Origin: Piliocolobus tephrosceles
Lineage: Eukaryota > Chordata > Mammalia > Primates > Cercopithecidae
Length of the DNA: 64,000 bases
NCBI RefSeq assembly: GCF_002776525.5
Contig: NC_045438.1
Span: 148,468,095 to 148,532,094 of the forward strand
Reading direction: 5' to 3'
The notes beneath the pieces are model-generated. The model was given only the letters and a program-made list of their open reading frames with translations. It made no database searches and was not told the DNA's origin. Positions 22,614-33,485 of the stretch are shown piece after piece (position 1 is the stretch's first letter; every line of letters begins with the position of its first letter). A program made the translations under genes and the position numbers.

Positions 22614-23280
22614 GAAGGAAATGCTAAAGGTCTGAGATACGAAGTTATTAAAGATTTTACAACAAATTATTTTTACTAAGGACAGGAGAAACTTCCAGAG
22701 CCCGGTTTTGACAAATTAGAGTTGTGAACAAGTGGGATTAGATGTGAGTACCAGAAGCTGCCAGGCCATTGCAGTGAGTGACTGAAAGACAAGTATGTAC
22801 GTGTTTGCGTGCGTGTGTGTGTGTGCACATGTGCTCCTGCAGAGGTTAGGACTGGAAAGAGAAGGGAAAGGACAGATGAGGGAGACAGAAAGTCACCAGT
22901 ACCCAGCTCAATAAACAGCACACCCCAGCCCCTTCCTGCTCCCTCTGGCCACAGCCCCTCCTCCGAGTCACCACTGCCCTTGCTTCTGACAGCCTGGGTT
23001 AGTTTGGCCTGTTGGCGGACTTAAAAATAAATGGAATCGCTGGATGCTATTTTAAAGTTGTTTCCAAAGCTATTTTGAAACTTTTTCCAAAATGACACAT
23101 TAACTTAGAAAGATGGAAACAAAGAGATAAATGAAGACATGCTGTTGAAAGCCATGATGGTTCATCTATAAAAATGGCTGCTGGTAATCAGTCGTTCCAA
23201 AGTGTCTTTAAATTCAGGGAGAAACCTATCACGTGGCACCTAGCTCCTGAGGCATGTCTGTCTTTAGAAAGCTCATCTTA
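22613..23280. other. Unassigned non-coding stretch
   Basis: No confident repeat or exon apart from the short GT-rich patch near 22810. Confidence 0.45.
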
Positions 23281-23575
23281 GGCTGGACGCGGTGGCTCAC
23301 ACCTGTAATCCCAGCACTTTGGGAGGCCAAGGCGGGCAGATCACGAGGTCAGGAGTTCGAGACCAGCCTGACCAACATGGTGAAACCCCGTCTCTACTAA
23401 AAATACTAAAATTAGCTGGGCATGGTGGTACATGCCTGTAGTCCCAGCTACTTGGGAGGCTGAGGCAGGAGAACTGCTTGAACCTGGGAGGCGGAGGTTG
23501 CAGTGAGCTGAGATTGCGCCATTGCACGCCAGCCTGGGCGACAGAGCGAGACTCCATCTCAAAAAAAAAAAAAAA
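23281..23575 (+). mobile_element. AluS (Sg-like) SINE, full length
   Basis: Starts GGCTGGACGCGGTGGCTCAC, has GATCACGAGGTCAGGAGTTCGAGACCAGCC and ends GCGACAGAGCGAGACTCCATCTC plus a poly(A). The flanks aagctcatctta (23269-23280) and aagcttatctga (from 23575) are an imperfect target-site duplication. Confidence 0.94.
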
Positions 23576-23784
23576 GCTTATCTGATATCCTGCTATTGAA
23601 AACCTGATCGTTCTGCTACCAGGAAAAGCAGAATGTGTTAGAAGGGGATCTCTGAACACTGGCCAGCTAGGCTGGTCCCCTTGGCTATTAATGTCCTGCC
23701 AAATTTCACACTTTGTCTTTTGCAAAGTAAAATATAAGAAGATAATCAGTGGAAAGAAGCCAATCAATTTTTCTTTCTTCTGTA

Positions 23785-23945
23785 TCTTATTTAATCTTCA
23801 CAACAATATTTCGAGATAGACATTTAGCAGATGGGGAAACTGAGGCTCAGAGAGGTTAAATAATAGTCCCAATGTCACGTAGCTGAAAAACACTCATTAT
23901 TAATTCTTCCTGCTCTAAAATCCAGTCTCTCCGTCATACCACCTT
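23785..23945 (-). mobile_element. MIR relic
   Basis: ATTTAGCAGATGGGGAAACTGAGGCTCAGAGAGGTTAAATAATAG, then GTCACGTAGCTG, is the complement of the MIR core. ATCTTCACAACAATA before it matches the complement of the MIR 3' half. Confidence 0.83.
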
Positions 23946-24059
23946 GCCTCTAGCTATACTATGATATCTCAGTATTACTTTTTTCCTTTCCCTTCATCAA
24001 TTATGATCATTAAATATAAAAATATAAAATAACAATATAAAATATAAAAATAACAATAT

Positions 24060-24625
24060 ATATTTGATTTATTCATTCAACAAATAAATGAGACACCTCA
24101 TGTTATTGAGGCTCTCTTATGCTCCCCAAGCAGTGTTTCAGGGATTGGGGAAACAGTGGTAAACAAATAATAGATACGGTTTCTGCTCTTGTGGAATTCG
24201 GGGTTCAGTGCGGGAGACATCCAAAAAACTGCACAAACAAATGTAAAGTAGAAACTATGAACAGTGCCAAGAAGGCTAGAGATATAGGTGTTAGGAAAAG
24301 CTGTACTGGAGATGAAGGTGGGATTTGACCACACTAGGGATTTCAGAGAAAGCTTCTTGAGAGACACAATCTCCTGAGTTGAGCTCTTAAGGATGAGTAG
24401 GAGATAAGAGGGTGAAATGGAAGAAGGTACTTGAGGAGCATGTGCAAAGGCCCTGGGGTAGGAGGGACCATTGTGAGCATGAAGAAATGAAGGGGGAACA
24501 GTGTGTCTAGAGTACAGAAAGCAAGGCAGGACCTACTGGGAAATGCAGGAGAGATACCAACAGGGGCCAGACCAGGGCTTTGTGAGCCTAGAAAAGGGTT
24601 TGAAGCCACCTCACAATGAGTTTGT
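24060..24625 (+). mobile_element. L2 element, long 3' segment
   Basis: ATTTATTCATTCAACAAATAAATGAG, GGGATTGGGGAAACAGTGGTAAACAAATAATAGATACGG, CTCTTGTGGAATTCGGGGTTCAGTGCGGGAGACA, GGATTTCAGAGAAAGCTTCTTG and ATGTGCAAAGGCCCTGGGGTAGGAGGGA follow in L2 order over more than 500 bp. An A+T-rich (AATATAAA)-type simple repeat precedes it at 24013-24058. Confidence 0.78.
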
Positions 24626-26001
24626 ACTGAGTGGCAAGGAAAAAATGGACATAAATTTTCAGCTCCCTTTACTATCTCTTGTATTCTAGAGAATGCATTG
24701 CAGCTAAGTGTGAAGTCCCTTGGAATTAACATTATTTGTTTCCTTTTGGGAAATATGTTCATCCCACAGTGCTATCCAGAACCAAATTAAAAATAAACAT
24801 CTAAACCAAATTAGGCTGCCTAGAAACACTGACAAATATGAGCCAAATTGAAACCAAGTTTAGATTCTGAGTTCAAGTCAGGTTAACATCACTGTGAATC
24901 TACTGATAATTTGCCGTATTTAATTTTTAAAAGCTTGCTGTGTCCATTAATCAAGAAGGCTTACATTACTTGCATTGCACAGTGAGAAAGAGACAGTGTT
25001 ATCGTCCCCAGTGGATCCAGAAGGGTTAAGAGCTTGGCCTCTTGAACATGGGCCAAGATAATTCAGCCCACGTCATTTTAGGCAGGTTCCTTTCTACTGA
25101 TTTCACACTGTATTTTTGCTTTAGATGCACAGAGCAAGCAGCACAAGCAGCAACCCCACAATTACATGCACCCTACATGAGCCGTTCTCAGCTGGTCAGT
25201 GGCAGACCCCTAGGAAGACTTAAAATTACTTCAAGGGAATCTAAGACCCCATAGGTATACCATGCATTGTGCATAGTCTGAATACAAATAAGGTCATCCC
25301 TTCTCCCAGTTTATAAACTGTATATAGGTGCTTTTGTGATTATGTAAATTTATTATATTTCTTTGTCATATTTAGACTTAATCAGCGAGAGTAAAAGTAT
25401 AACTACTCTGTTGGAGGTGGATCTGGCCAGTTGACATTTAAGAAGGGAGCCTCATACTCAGAAAACATGTGGAGCCTTTGCCTGATTAAGCAATCGGCAT
25501 ATTCAGATTTGACAAATATTTGGTGAGTGTCAGGGTGACTTGTCATCCTCACAAGAATTCTAGGATGCTGGTATGAGGATCAGGAAACTGATTTTGGACA
25601 TAGCCATGATGTTGAGGGGTGGTAGATGCAAAAGAATCATTTATAAATATCTGGTAAGGGAAATGCTTGTGCAACCCAGTCACTGCTGAGATACCTCTGG
25701 AAGAAGTGTCATGGAGGCACCCACATCTGTGATCAAAGCTGCCTGCCTCTGTGTGTGAACACATGTGCACGTGTAAACAGGGCTGGCTGTGAGCGGAAGT
25801 GGGCAACCTCACAAGTGCACCTGGGTTTAGTCGAAATAAACTTCTGGACTCATTTTCTGCCAAACATCTCAGACATCCCAGGTGGGCAGCTTAGGATCGA
25901 TGTGAAGTCGTCTTCCTCCCGAGGAGGAGGATAGGTAGTTTGCAGTGCCAGTCAGTCCTCCCGCTCAAACCTGAAAGGTATTTTAAATTACCAACCATCA
26001 A
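24626..26001. other. Unassigned non-coding stretch
   Basis: No gene or confident repeat. The minus-strand frame at 25549-25863 has no domain or splice support. Confidence 0.45.
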
Positions 26002-26304
26002 GCCTGGTGTAGTGGCTCATGCCTGTAATCCCAGCACTTTGGGAGGCTGAAGTGGGAGGATCACTTGAGGTCAGGAGTTTGAGACAAGCCTGGGCAGCAT
26101 AGTGAGACCCTGTCTCAACTAAATTTTTTTTTTTTTTTTAAATAGTCAATGTGGTGATGCACACCTGTAGGCCCAGCTACTCAGGAGGCTGAGATGGGAG
26201 GATCACATGAGCCCAGGTATTTGAGGCTGCAGTGAGCTATGAACATTACACTGCTCTCCAGTCTAGGTAACAGAGCCAAACCCTGTCTCTAAAAAAAAAA
26301 AAAA
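26002..26304 (+). mobile_element. AluJ-type SINE
   Basis: Starts GCCTGGTGTAGTGGCTCATGCC and has AluJ-type bases GGGAGGATCACTTGAGG, GAGACAAGCCTGGGCAGCATAGTGAGACCC and GAGGCTGCAGTGAGCTATG. The flanks aaattaccaaccatc (25985-25999) and aaattaccaatcatc (26305-26319) form a 15-bp target-site duplication with one difference. The middle A-rich linker is replaced by a run of T at 26124-26139. Confidence 0.94.
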
Positions 26305-26319
26305 AAATTACCAATCATC

Positions 26320-26715
26320 TTGTTTTATACTGTTCTTGCTTGGCAATAAAGGAATACCTGAAACTGGGTAATTTATAAAGAAAAGAGGTTGAATTGGCTC
26401 ACAGTTCTGCAGGCAGTACAAGCTTGGTACTGGCATCTACAAGGCTTCGGGAAGGCCTCAGAGAGCTTTTACTCATGACAGAAGGCAAAGCGGGTACAGG
26501 TATCTTACATGGTGGGAGCAGCTGCCAGAGAGAACATGGTGGGGGAGGTGTCATGCCCTTTTAAACAACCAGACTCTGAAGAACTTACCATCACGAGGAC
26601 AGCACCAAACCATGAAGGATTCTCTCCAAAGACCCAAACCCCTTCCACCAGGCTCAACCTCCAATGCTGGCGATTACAATTCAACAGGAGAGTTGGTGGG
26701 GACATATATGCACAC
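26320..26715 (-). mobile_element. MaLR solo LTR, THE1/MST-like
   Basis: The shown strand reads TACCTGAAACTGGGTAATTTATAAAGAAAAGAGG, TTCTGCAGGCAGTACAAGC, CATGACAGAAGGCAAAGCGGG, CTTTTAAACAACCAGACTC, ATCACGAGGACAGCACCAAACCATGA, the complement of a THE1/MST LTR. It directly abuts the Alu target duplication. Confidence 0.87.
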
Positions 26716-26999
26716 TATTTTAGCTCTAATCAGGTATACTTTGTATAAACCATTGCACCTTTTAAGAGGACTGATTTTTTTTCACCTTCCTTTCTTGGCA
26801 AAGTGGGACCCAGGTATTCTATTTTCATTTTAAAAGGTCAAATGAAGGTCTCAGAGCCCTGAGGACACTGCCATCTGCTAGTGGCCATCCTTATACTATG
26901 GTGACCCCATGGGTAACTTAATAGGAACGGGGGAGGATGAGGAAAGGTAGCTAACATCTAAGTGTTCTCCACACCCCTGCCTTTTTCCATGCTTGGTCT

Positions 27000-27165
27000 C
27001 CTGCAGTTCTCACATCACAATAAAAGGTGGTATTATTTTCCCATTATACAGTTTAGGAGACTGAGGCTCAGGGAAGCTACATAGCTTGCTCAAGGTCATA
27101 CAGCCAAGAGAAGAGCAGAGATTCTGAACCCAGGTTCTCCTGATTCTGGTCTGGGCTGTTTCCTG
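27000..27165 (-). mobile_element. MIR relic
   Basis: ATTATTTTCCCATTATACAGTTTAGGAGACTGAGGCTCAGGGAAGC, CTTGCTCAAGGTCATACAGCC, GATTCTGAACCCAGGTTC is the complement of a well-preserved MIR core. Confidence 0.88.
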
Positions 27166-27963
27166 AAAACCTTGCTTCCTCCTGGCACATTCAAGCAGTG
27201 GGAAATTGACTTCCACAGGAAACCCACAGCACATGGAGGCTTTGCTTTGCCAGAAGGGCAGGTGCTAGGTCCTGGAGTGAGTGGAAGCTAGGCAACAATT
27301 ACTGTTTGGGTGAGCTGGGATTGTCTACAAAGCCCCACTATAAATGTGATACATAGCTCAGGCACAAAAACACACTGGACATCCTCATCTCAAATGTCCC
27401 TCCCCATGAAGCCCTCCTGCCCCACCAACCAGAGTCTGGCATTAAAACTCTGGCTGGGACACTATCAACAGAATTAATTCCAATTCACATTAATTTTAAT
27501 GTGTGTGTACATATGTCACCCAATCTTTTTTCCTCTTGGGTGATTTTCAAAACTCTGCCATAAAAACAAACAAAAACAAGGACAAGCCCAAGCAGGTTGA
27601 GAATCCCCAGGGTACTGATGAAATTAGGTTTTCCTGTTGGCAATCTTAATGCCTCCTGTCTCAGGATAGATTTATTTCCCCTCTTCCTTTTTCATTTTTT
27701 TTGCTGTCTGTGGGAATGATGAATATGTTATCTTCTTGGGTACCTGAAGACTATTATGCCACTTCTCCCACCTCTTCTTCCCTAAATGCAATCATCCACT
27801 TAATTTTTCCTCCACAGTCATTTTCACCACTCTAATCAATGTCAGGAAATTTCTGTTGATTCAGGTAAATCTTTTGTCAAATGATGGTCTTTAGATGTTT
27901 GGCTGCCATGCTTGAACGGTCCTTTTCCATTTTTACTTCTCATTGCCTTTTTTCATTTCTTAA
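27166..27963. other. Unassigned non-coding stretch
   Basis: No exon or confident repeat recognised. Confidence 0.45.
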
Positions 27964-28263
27964 TTTTTTTTTTTTTTTTTTTTGAGACAGTCTTGCTCTG
28001 TCATCCAAGCTGGAGTGCAGTGGCACAATCTTGGCCCACTGCAACCTCTGTCTCCCAGATTCAGTCAATTCTCCTGTCTCAACCTCCCAAGTAGCTGGGA
28101 CTACAGGTGCACACCACCAAACCCCGCTAATTTTTGTATTTTTAGTAGAGACAGGGTTTCACCATGTTGGCCAGGCTGGTCTCAAATTTGTGACCTTAGG
28201 TGATCCACCCACTTTGGCCTCCCAAAGTGCTGAGATTACAGGCGTTAGCCACTGCACCCAGCC
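27964..28263 (-). mobile_element. AluS SINE, full length
   Basis: Poly(T) at 27964-27983, then GAGACAGTCTTGCTCTGTCATCC, GACTACAGGTGCACACCACC, TTTTTAGTAGAGACAGGGTTTCACC, ending in the complement of the Alu head (AGCCACTGCACCCAGCC). Three small frames here are Alu read-through. Confidence 0.95.
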
Positions 28264-28264
28264 C

Positions 28265-28900
28265 CAAAAAAACTATTTTTAAATGAACATATGAAAATTG
28301 TATACGTTTATCGCATACATGATATTTTGAAATATGTATACATTGTGGAATGGCTATATTGAGCTAATTACCATATGCATTACCTCACATACTTTTTTTT
28401 GTGGTGAGAATGTTTAAAATCTATACATTTAAGATTTAAGAAAGACTCTAATTTTAAATAAGAATCCTGAGAATTTATACAGTAAGTGGTCATTGGACCA
28501 CACCTTTACGTTAATATATTTATTTCCTACTTCTTAGTGCTAAGTATTTTATAATTTCAAAAGCAGAATAAATAATACTGATAATTTAAAAAGTCTACTT
28601 TTTCAGCAATTTTCAAGAATACAATACATTGTTGTTAACTATAGTCACCATGTTGTACAATAGATTTCTTGAAATTATTCCTTCTGTATAATTGAAATTT
28701 TGTACTCTGACCATCATCTCTCCCTCCCACTTCCCTCTAGTTCCTGGCAACCACCATTCTACTTTCCACTTCTGAGTTCAACTCTTTTCAATTCTACACT
28801 TAAGTCAGATCATGTGGTATTTGTCTGTCTGTGCTTGGCTTATTTTACTTAACGTGATGCCCTCCAGGTTCATTGTCAGAAATGACATAATTTCTCTTTT
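28265..28900 (-). mobile_element. L1 (3' UTR side), first piece of a split element
   Basis: The complement of an L1 3' UTR: GATATTTTGAAATATGTATACATTG, GCTAATTACCATATGCATTACCTCACATAC, then CAGCAATTTTCAAGAATACAATACATTG, ACCATGTTGTACAATAGATTTC, TGGCAACCACCATTCTACTTTCC. About 170 bp (28421-28594) do not fit the L1 order and may be an insertion. Continues at 29219. Confidence 0.88.
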
Positions 28901-29218
28901 CATTTTATTTTACTTTTAATTTAATTTTATTTTTTTGAGATGGAGTTTCGTTCTGTCACCCAGGCTGGAGGGCAGTGGCGCAATCTCAGCTCACTACAAT
29001 CTCCACCTCCCAGGTTCAAGCTATTCTCCTGCCTCAGCCCCCTAAGTAGCTGGGATTACAGGTGCCCGTCACCACGCTCGGCTGTTTTTTGTGTTTTTAG
29101 TAGAGATGGGGTTTCTCTCTGTTGGCCAGGCTGGTCTTGAACTCCTGATCTCAGGTGATCTGCTCCCTTCCGCCTTCCAAAGTGCTGGGATTACAGGTGT
29201 GAGCCACCAGGCCCGGCC
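28901..29218 (-). mobile_element. AluS SINE inserted in L1
   Basis: Reverse Alu with a T-rich, A-interrupted tail (28901-28936), then GAGATGGAGTTTCGTTCTGTCACCC, ending GTGAGCCACCAGGCCCGGCC. The 12-bp repeat taatttctcttt (28889-28900) / taatttcccttt (29219-29230) is the target-site duplication and lies within L1 sequence. Confidence 0.95.
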
Positions 29219-30106
29219 TAATTTCCCTTTGTAAAGCCTGAATGGCATTCCATTGTGTCTGTATAGCATGATTTCTTCATTCATTCATCTGTTGATGGGC
29301 ACTTAGGTTGTTTCCATAGCTTGGCTATTGTGACTAGTGGGCCAATAAACACAGGAGTGCAGATAGCTCTTTGACTTGCTGATTTATTTCCTTTGGATAT
29401 ATACCCAGAAGTGAGATTGCTGGATCAAATAATCATTATATTTTTCATTTTTTGAGGAACCTCTATACTGTTCTTCCTGATGGCTGTAGTAATTTACAGT
29501 CCCACTAACAGTGTGCAAGGGTGCCCTTTTCTCCACAACATCTCCAATACTTGTTATCTTTTGTCTTACTGATAATAGCCATTCTAATGGGTGTAAAGTA
29601 ATATTGCATTGTGGTCTGAATTTGCACTTCCCTAATGATTAGTGATGTTGAACATGTTTTCATATATCTGAAGACCAATTATGTATCTTTTTCTGAAAAA
29701 GATCTATTTGGTTCCTTTGCTTATTCTTTTAGTTGGGTTATTTGTTTTCTTGCTATTGAGTTGTTTGAGTTCCTTACACATTTTAGATATTAACCTCTTA
29801 TCAGATGGGTACTTTGCAAATATTTTCTCCCATTCCATAGATTGTCTCATCACTCTTTTGATTGTTTCCTTTGCTGTGCAGAAGCTTGGTAGTTATTGCC
29901 CGTGCTTCTGGGATCATATGCACAAAAATCATTGCCAGACTAATGTCATGCAGTTTTTCCCTTATGTTTTTTTTTTTCTAGTCATTTTACAGTTTTAGGT
30001 CTGTGTTTAAGTCTCTAATTCATCTTGAATTGATTTTGGGTATGGTGTGAGATAAGGGTCTAATTTCATTCTTCTACATGTGGATACCTAGTTCTCCCAA
30101 CACCAT
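29219..30106 (-). mobile_element. L1 (ORF2 C-terminal part), second piece
   Basis: The complement of the end of L1 ORF2: CATTCATCTGTTGATGGGCACTTAGG, GATATATACCCAGAAGTGAGATTGCTGGATCA, AATTTACAGTCCCACTAACAGTG, AGTGATGTTGAACATGTTTTCATATATC, TTGCTGTGCAGAAGCTT. It continues the L1 from 28265 and stops at the LTR at 30107. Confidence 0.93.
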
Positions 30107-30515
30107 TGATATAGTTTGGATATTTGTACCCTCTAAATCTCACATTGAAATGTGACCCCCAGAGTCGGAGGCGGGGCCTAGTAGAAGGTGTTTGAGTCAT
30201 CCCTCGTGATGGCTTAGTATCCTTTCCATAGTAATGAATGTGTTCTTGCTCTGTTAGTTAAAGCGAGATCTGATTGTTCAAAAGTGCCTGAGCACCTCTT
30301 CCTTTTTCTCTTGCTGCCTCTCTTGCCATGTGAAATTCCTACTTCCCCTTTGCCTTACACTGTGAATCAAAGCTTCTTGAGATCTCACCAAAAGCAGATG
30401 CTGGCTCCATGCTTCTTGCACAGCCTGCAAAACTGTGAGCCAAATAAACCCCCTTTCTTTATAAATTGCCCACCCTCAAGTATTCCTTTATAGCAATGCA
30501 AAAGTGACTAACACA
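30107..30515 (+). mobile_element. MaLR solo LTR (MST/MLT1-like) inserted in L1
   Basis: Begins TGATATAGTTTGGATATTTGTACCC and ends AAAGTGACTAACACA, with TG...CA ends, AACTGTGAGCCAAATAAACC carrying the polyadenylation signal, and TTATAAATTGCCCACCCTCAAG. It sits between L1 ...CCAACACCAT and ...TGTTTATTGAAGAG, which are adjacent in intact L1. The 5-bp flanks accat/actgt are a plausible decayed duplication. It is the only MaLR LTR in plus orientation in the window. Confidence 0.9.
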
Positions 30516-30745
30516 ACTGTTTATTGAAGAGTATCCTTTCCCCATTATGTGTTCGTGGTACCTTGGGAAAATCAATGGACTGTAAAAGTGTGGATTTATT
30601 TCTTGGCTTTCTATTCTGTTCCATTGGTCTCTGTCTGTTTTTATCCAATACTATGTTGTTTTGATTACTACAGCTTTGTAACACATTTGAAGTCAGATAG
30701 TGTGATGCTTCCCGTTTTGTTCTTTCTGCTCAAGATTTCCTTTGT
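30516..30745 (-). mobile_element. L1 (ORF2), third piece
   Basis: TTTATTGAAGAGTATCCTTTCCCCATTATGTGTTC, TCTATTCTGTTCCATTGGTC, TGATTACTACAGCTTTGTAACA, CTCAAGATTTCCTTTG continue the ORF2 complement. Beyond ~30745 the L1 match ends, marking the 5' truncation point of this copy. Confidence 0.9.
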
Positions 30746-31129
30746 TCACTGCATTTTTCTAAGGTGCTTTCCTTACTGCCTTCTTAATTTCCTCCCAAAT
30801 GGTCTTAGATGTTTGAAAGAGATCAGAAAAATTCCCAGCAGGGATCTTGCTTATTTCTGGGCTTGAACTTGATGCTAGCAAAGCATCAAAGGGCAGTTAT
30901 GGTAAATACCCTAAAACCATGTTGGTTTTGGGGGACAGCAAGGACAATGATAAGGAACATCAACTTCTCTCCTGCAGATATTCGTACCATGCAATGCACC
31001 CTGTAATAGTGACCATTACCATCTACCATTGGTACTAATTTCTGTCAAGGCAGGTACTGTATTACTGAGGACTAGTAACGTGAGGATTTTGATCTCACTT
31101 GGTGTTTGGCATTTTGAGTAAAAACGGTC
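30746..31129. other. Unassigned non-coding stretch
   Basis: No repeat or exon recognised. Confidence 0.45.
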
Positions 31130-31262
31130 AAATGTTACATGTCTCACTGATTAGCTGTGTGCCCTTGAATAAGGTATTAAACTACTGCTTGAAACTTGTT
31201 TCTTCATCTATAAAATAAAGGTAAAAATACCTACATTAAGGGTTTCTGAATATGAAATCAGT
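31130..31262 (+). mobile_element. MIR relic
   Basis: CTGATTAGCTGTGTGCCCTTGAATAAGGTATTAAACTACTG, then TTTCTTCATCTATAAAATAAAGGTAAAAATACCTACATTAAGGGTT, matches the MIR core and 3' half. Confidence 0.8.
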
Positions 31263-32741
31263 TGACACAATTACTGACCTAATATTGGAGTGACTATGTT
31301 TCCTGAACATTGCGCTCAGGGTTGGATTTGCAGACTCAGCTTAGTCCCTGCCTTTATGGAGTATTCAGTCCAAAGAGGTAATATCCAGCAAATACCTGGT
31401 CTAAGGTAAATATTTCTTATGTAGATATCACTGTCTTAAAGTTTAACCAATAATGAATTCTGTAAAATGAAATGAATGAAGATTCCCAAAATATCTGCTT
31501 TGTTAAGAAGTTGTAAATGTGAATATAGCATTCACATTCTTTGTTATTATCCTTTTGGGCTGCTTGAAAGGTTATAAAATGTTTTTATCTCTCATTTTTA
31601 GTATTGTAAGTGAGTATGATTCCATTCTGGAGATTTGTGAAAAATATCTTGTCTTGAGTAAAATTAAACCATTAAACACACACGTGCATGCGTGCACACA
31701 TGCCCCTATACTTATTAGTAACAGGTTAAAAAAAAAGTCACTGTGATAATGATTGCATGTGCTTACCTGCAGCGCAGCTTCTCCAGTGACTGCCTGGTTC
31801 TACACCAGAGTTTGAATTCTTTTACCAAATTGTGTCTATCATCAAAACAAATGTCCGGTACATTTTGTGCTCTAACAGGGCCGGGAGGGCCAGGTCTAAG
31901 GAAGGATGTCCTGGGCCTTAAGGAGCCTGGGTCTTGCCTACCCTGCTGCTGGCTGGGCCTTTTTGGGTATACAGAATCGTCTCTCTTGTTGGAGCCACGC
32001 ACGAATGAGACAGCTGGAAAACACACATTTTATTTCATCTGTGATGTCAGGACTGCTGTGCTTTCTCCCAGTCCTGTTTCACGTATGACCCTCAGAGGGC
32101 TGCTTAGAGAATATTTTATTCTCATTTATTTTATGTGCTGGGCAGAATTTACATCTTGTAAAATCAGCATCAAAGCCTGCTGTCAAACAGCTTATGTTTT
32201 CTGTTTTCCAAATCTTGTTTGTGTGTGTTGTTGTTGTTGTTTGAAAAACCCAAGTTTTAATGGTATTAACCTCACTTTACTTTAGATGTCTCTCTCTCTC
32301 TTTTTTTAAAACTCTGCTTCAAATCCCAGTTCTGCCTCAATGAATCTGATCTTAATTTGGGGAAATCTTTTAGTCTTGGGTACTGAAGTTCAAGAACGAA
32401 GGGAGCAAGAAAGAGGAGGAAAATACAGTGAAAAAAGAAAGTCTCAGGAAAAATAAAGACAGACACAGTAAGAGAAAGTCAGAGACTTTCTCTGAGATGA
32501 GATGTTAGAGGCTACATCTGTGTCCATCACACAGCAACACAAAACAGGGAAGCCATATTCTGAGACAAAGTCTTTGTGAAACTTTGTGGACCTTTGTGGA
32601 CTTACTGGATCTTTGTGGCCTAGTGGCCTCATGTTCTGGACTTCTAAGATATTACTGCAAAATAACCTTACACAGGTCCACTGAATTTTTCTTAATAATA
32701 TGCATAAGTGTTTCCTCTCGATATCACTCATGCAAGCTCTT
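31263..32741. other. Mostly unassigned stretch
   Basis: 31290-31385 weakly resembles an L2 3' segment. A 180-codon frame lies at 31743-32285, but it contains low-complexity cysteine runs from a TGTTGTTGTT tract at 32225-32242, has a competing minus-strand frame and no recognised domain. I do not call a gene. Confidence 0.45.
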
Positions 32742-33068
32742 TTTTTTTGTTGTTGTTGTTTGTTTGTTTGTTTGTTTTTTTGAGACAGAGTCTTGCTCTG
32801 TCTCTGTCTCCGGGGCTGGAGTGCAGTGGCCGGATTTCAGCTCACTGCAAGCTCTGCCTCCCGGGTTCACGCCATTCTCCTGCCTCAGCCCCCCGTGTAG
32901 CTGGGACTACAGGCACCCGCCACCTCGCCTGGCTAGTTTTTTGTATTTTTTGGTAGAGACGGGGTTTCACCGTGTTAGCCAGGATGGTCTCGATCTCATG
33001 ATCTCGTGATCCGCCCATCTCGGCCTCCCAAAGTGCTGGGATTACAGGCTTGAGCCACCATGCCTGGC
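32742..33068 (-). mobile_element. AluYR-type SINE (Old World monkey lineage)
   Basis: A full-length, little-diverged Alu on the minus strand with a T/GTTT tail at 32742-32781. Read on its own strand it has GGCTCAAGCC in the head, GAGATGGGCGGATCACGAG, CAAAAAACTAGCC followed by AGGCGAGGTGGCGGG, and GAGCTGAAATCCGGCCACTGC. These bases define the AluYR subfamilies expanded in cercopithecid monkeys. Human AluY has GGCTCACGCC, AATTAGCCGGGCGTGGTGG and GAGATCGCGCCACTGC. The 10-bp duplication gcaagctctt flanks it (32732-32741, 33069-33078). Confidence 0.93.
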
Positions 33069-33188
33069 GCAAGCTCTTACATGGAAAGAAGATTATGCAA
33101 AATTTTTAACCTTCAATGGGCATACAAGACAGTAAATACTAGCTCATTAAAACTACGGCATAATGAGGTAGCAAATTCTCTGTCATTA

Positions 33189-33485
33189 GGCCAGGGGTGG
33201 TGGCTCATGCCTGTAATCCCAGCACTTTGGGAGGCTGAGGCGGGTGGATCACCTGAGGTCAGGTGTTGAAGACCAGCCTGCCCAACGTGGTGAAACCCTG
33301 TCTCTACTAAAAATACAATAGCTGGGTGTGGTGGTGCACACCTGTAGTCCCAGCTACACAGGAGGCTGAGGTATGAGAATCTCTTGAACCCCGGAGGCGG
33401 AGGTTGCAGTGAGCTGAGATCATGCCACTGAAACTCCAGCCTGGGCAACAGAGCAAGACTCTGTCTCACAAAAAAAAAAAAAAAA
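33189..33485 (+). mobile_element. AluS SINE, full length
   Basis: Starts GGCCAGGGGTGGTGGCTCATGCC, ends GCAACAGAGCAAGACTCTGTCTC plus poly(A). A small deletion lies at the linker (AAAAATACAATAGCTGGG). No convincing target duplication. It lies 120 bp from the inverted AluYR at 32742-33068. Confidence 0.94.

Noticed and set aside
23297..23767. A 156-codon minus-strand frame
   Set aside because: It is the antisense reading of the Alu at 23281-23575, with the usual Alu peptide motifs such as ESRSVAQAGVQW.
29681..29998. A 105-codon hydrophobic plus-strand frame that could pass as a membrane protein
   Set aside because: It lies antisense within L1 ORF2 sequence; the T-rich antisense strand yields Leu/Phe-rich translations by chance.
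31743..32285. A 180-codon plus-strand frame
   Set aside because: Low-complexity cysteine and valine runs from a TGT repeat, competing frames on both strands, no domain and no splice or promoter context.
32584..33009. A 141-codon plus-strand frame
   Set aside because: Antisense Alu translation through the AluYR element.
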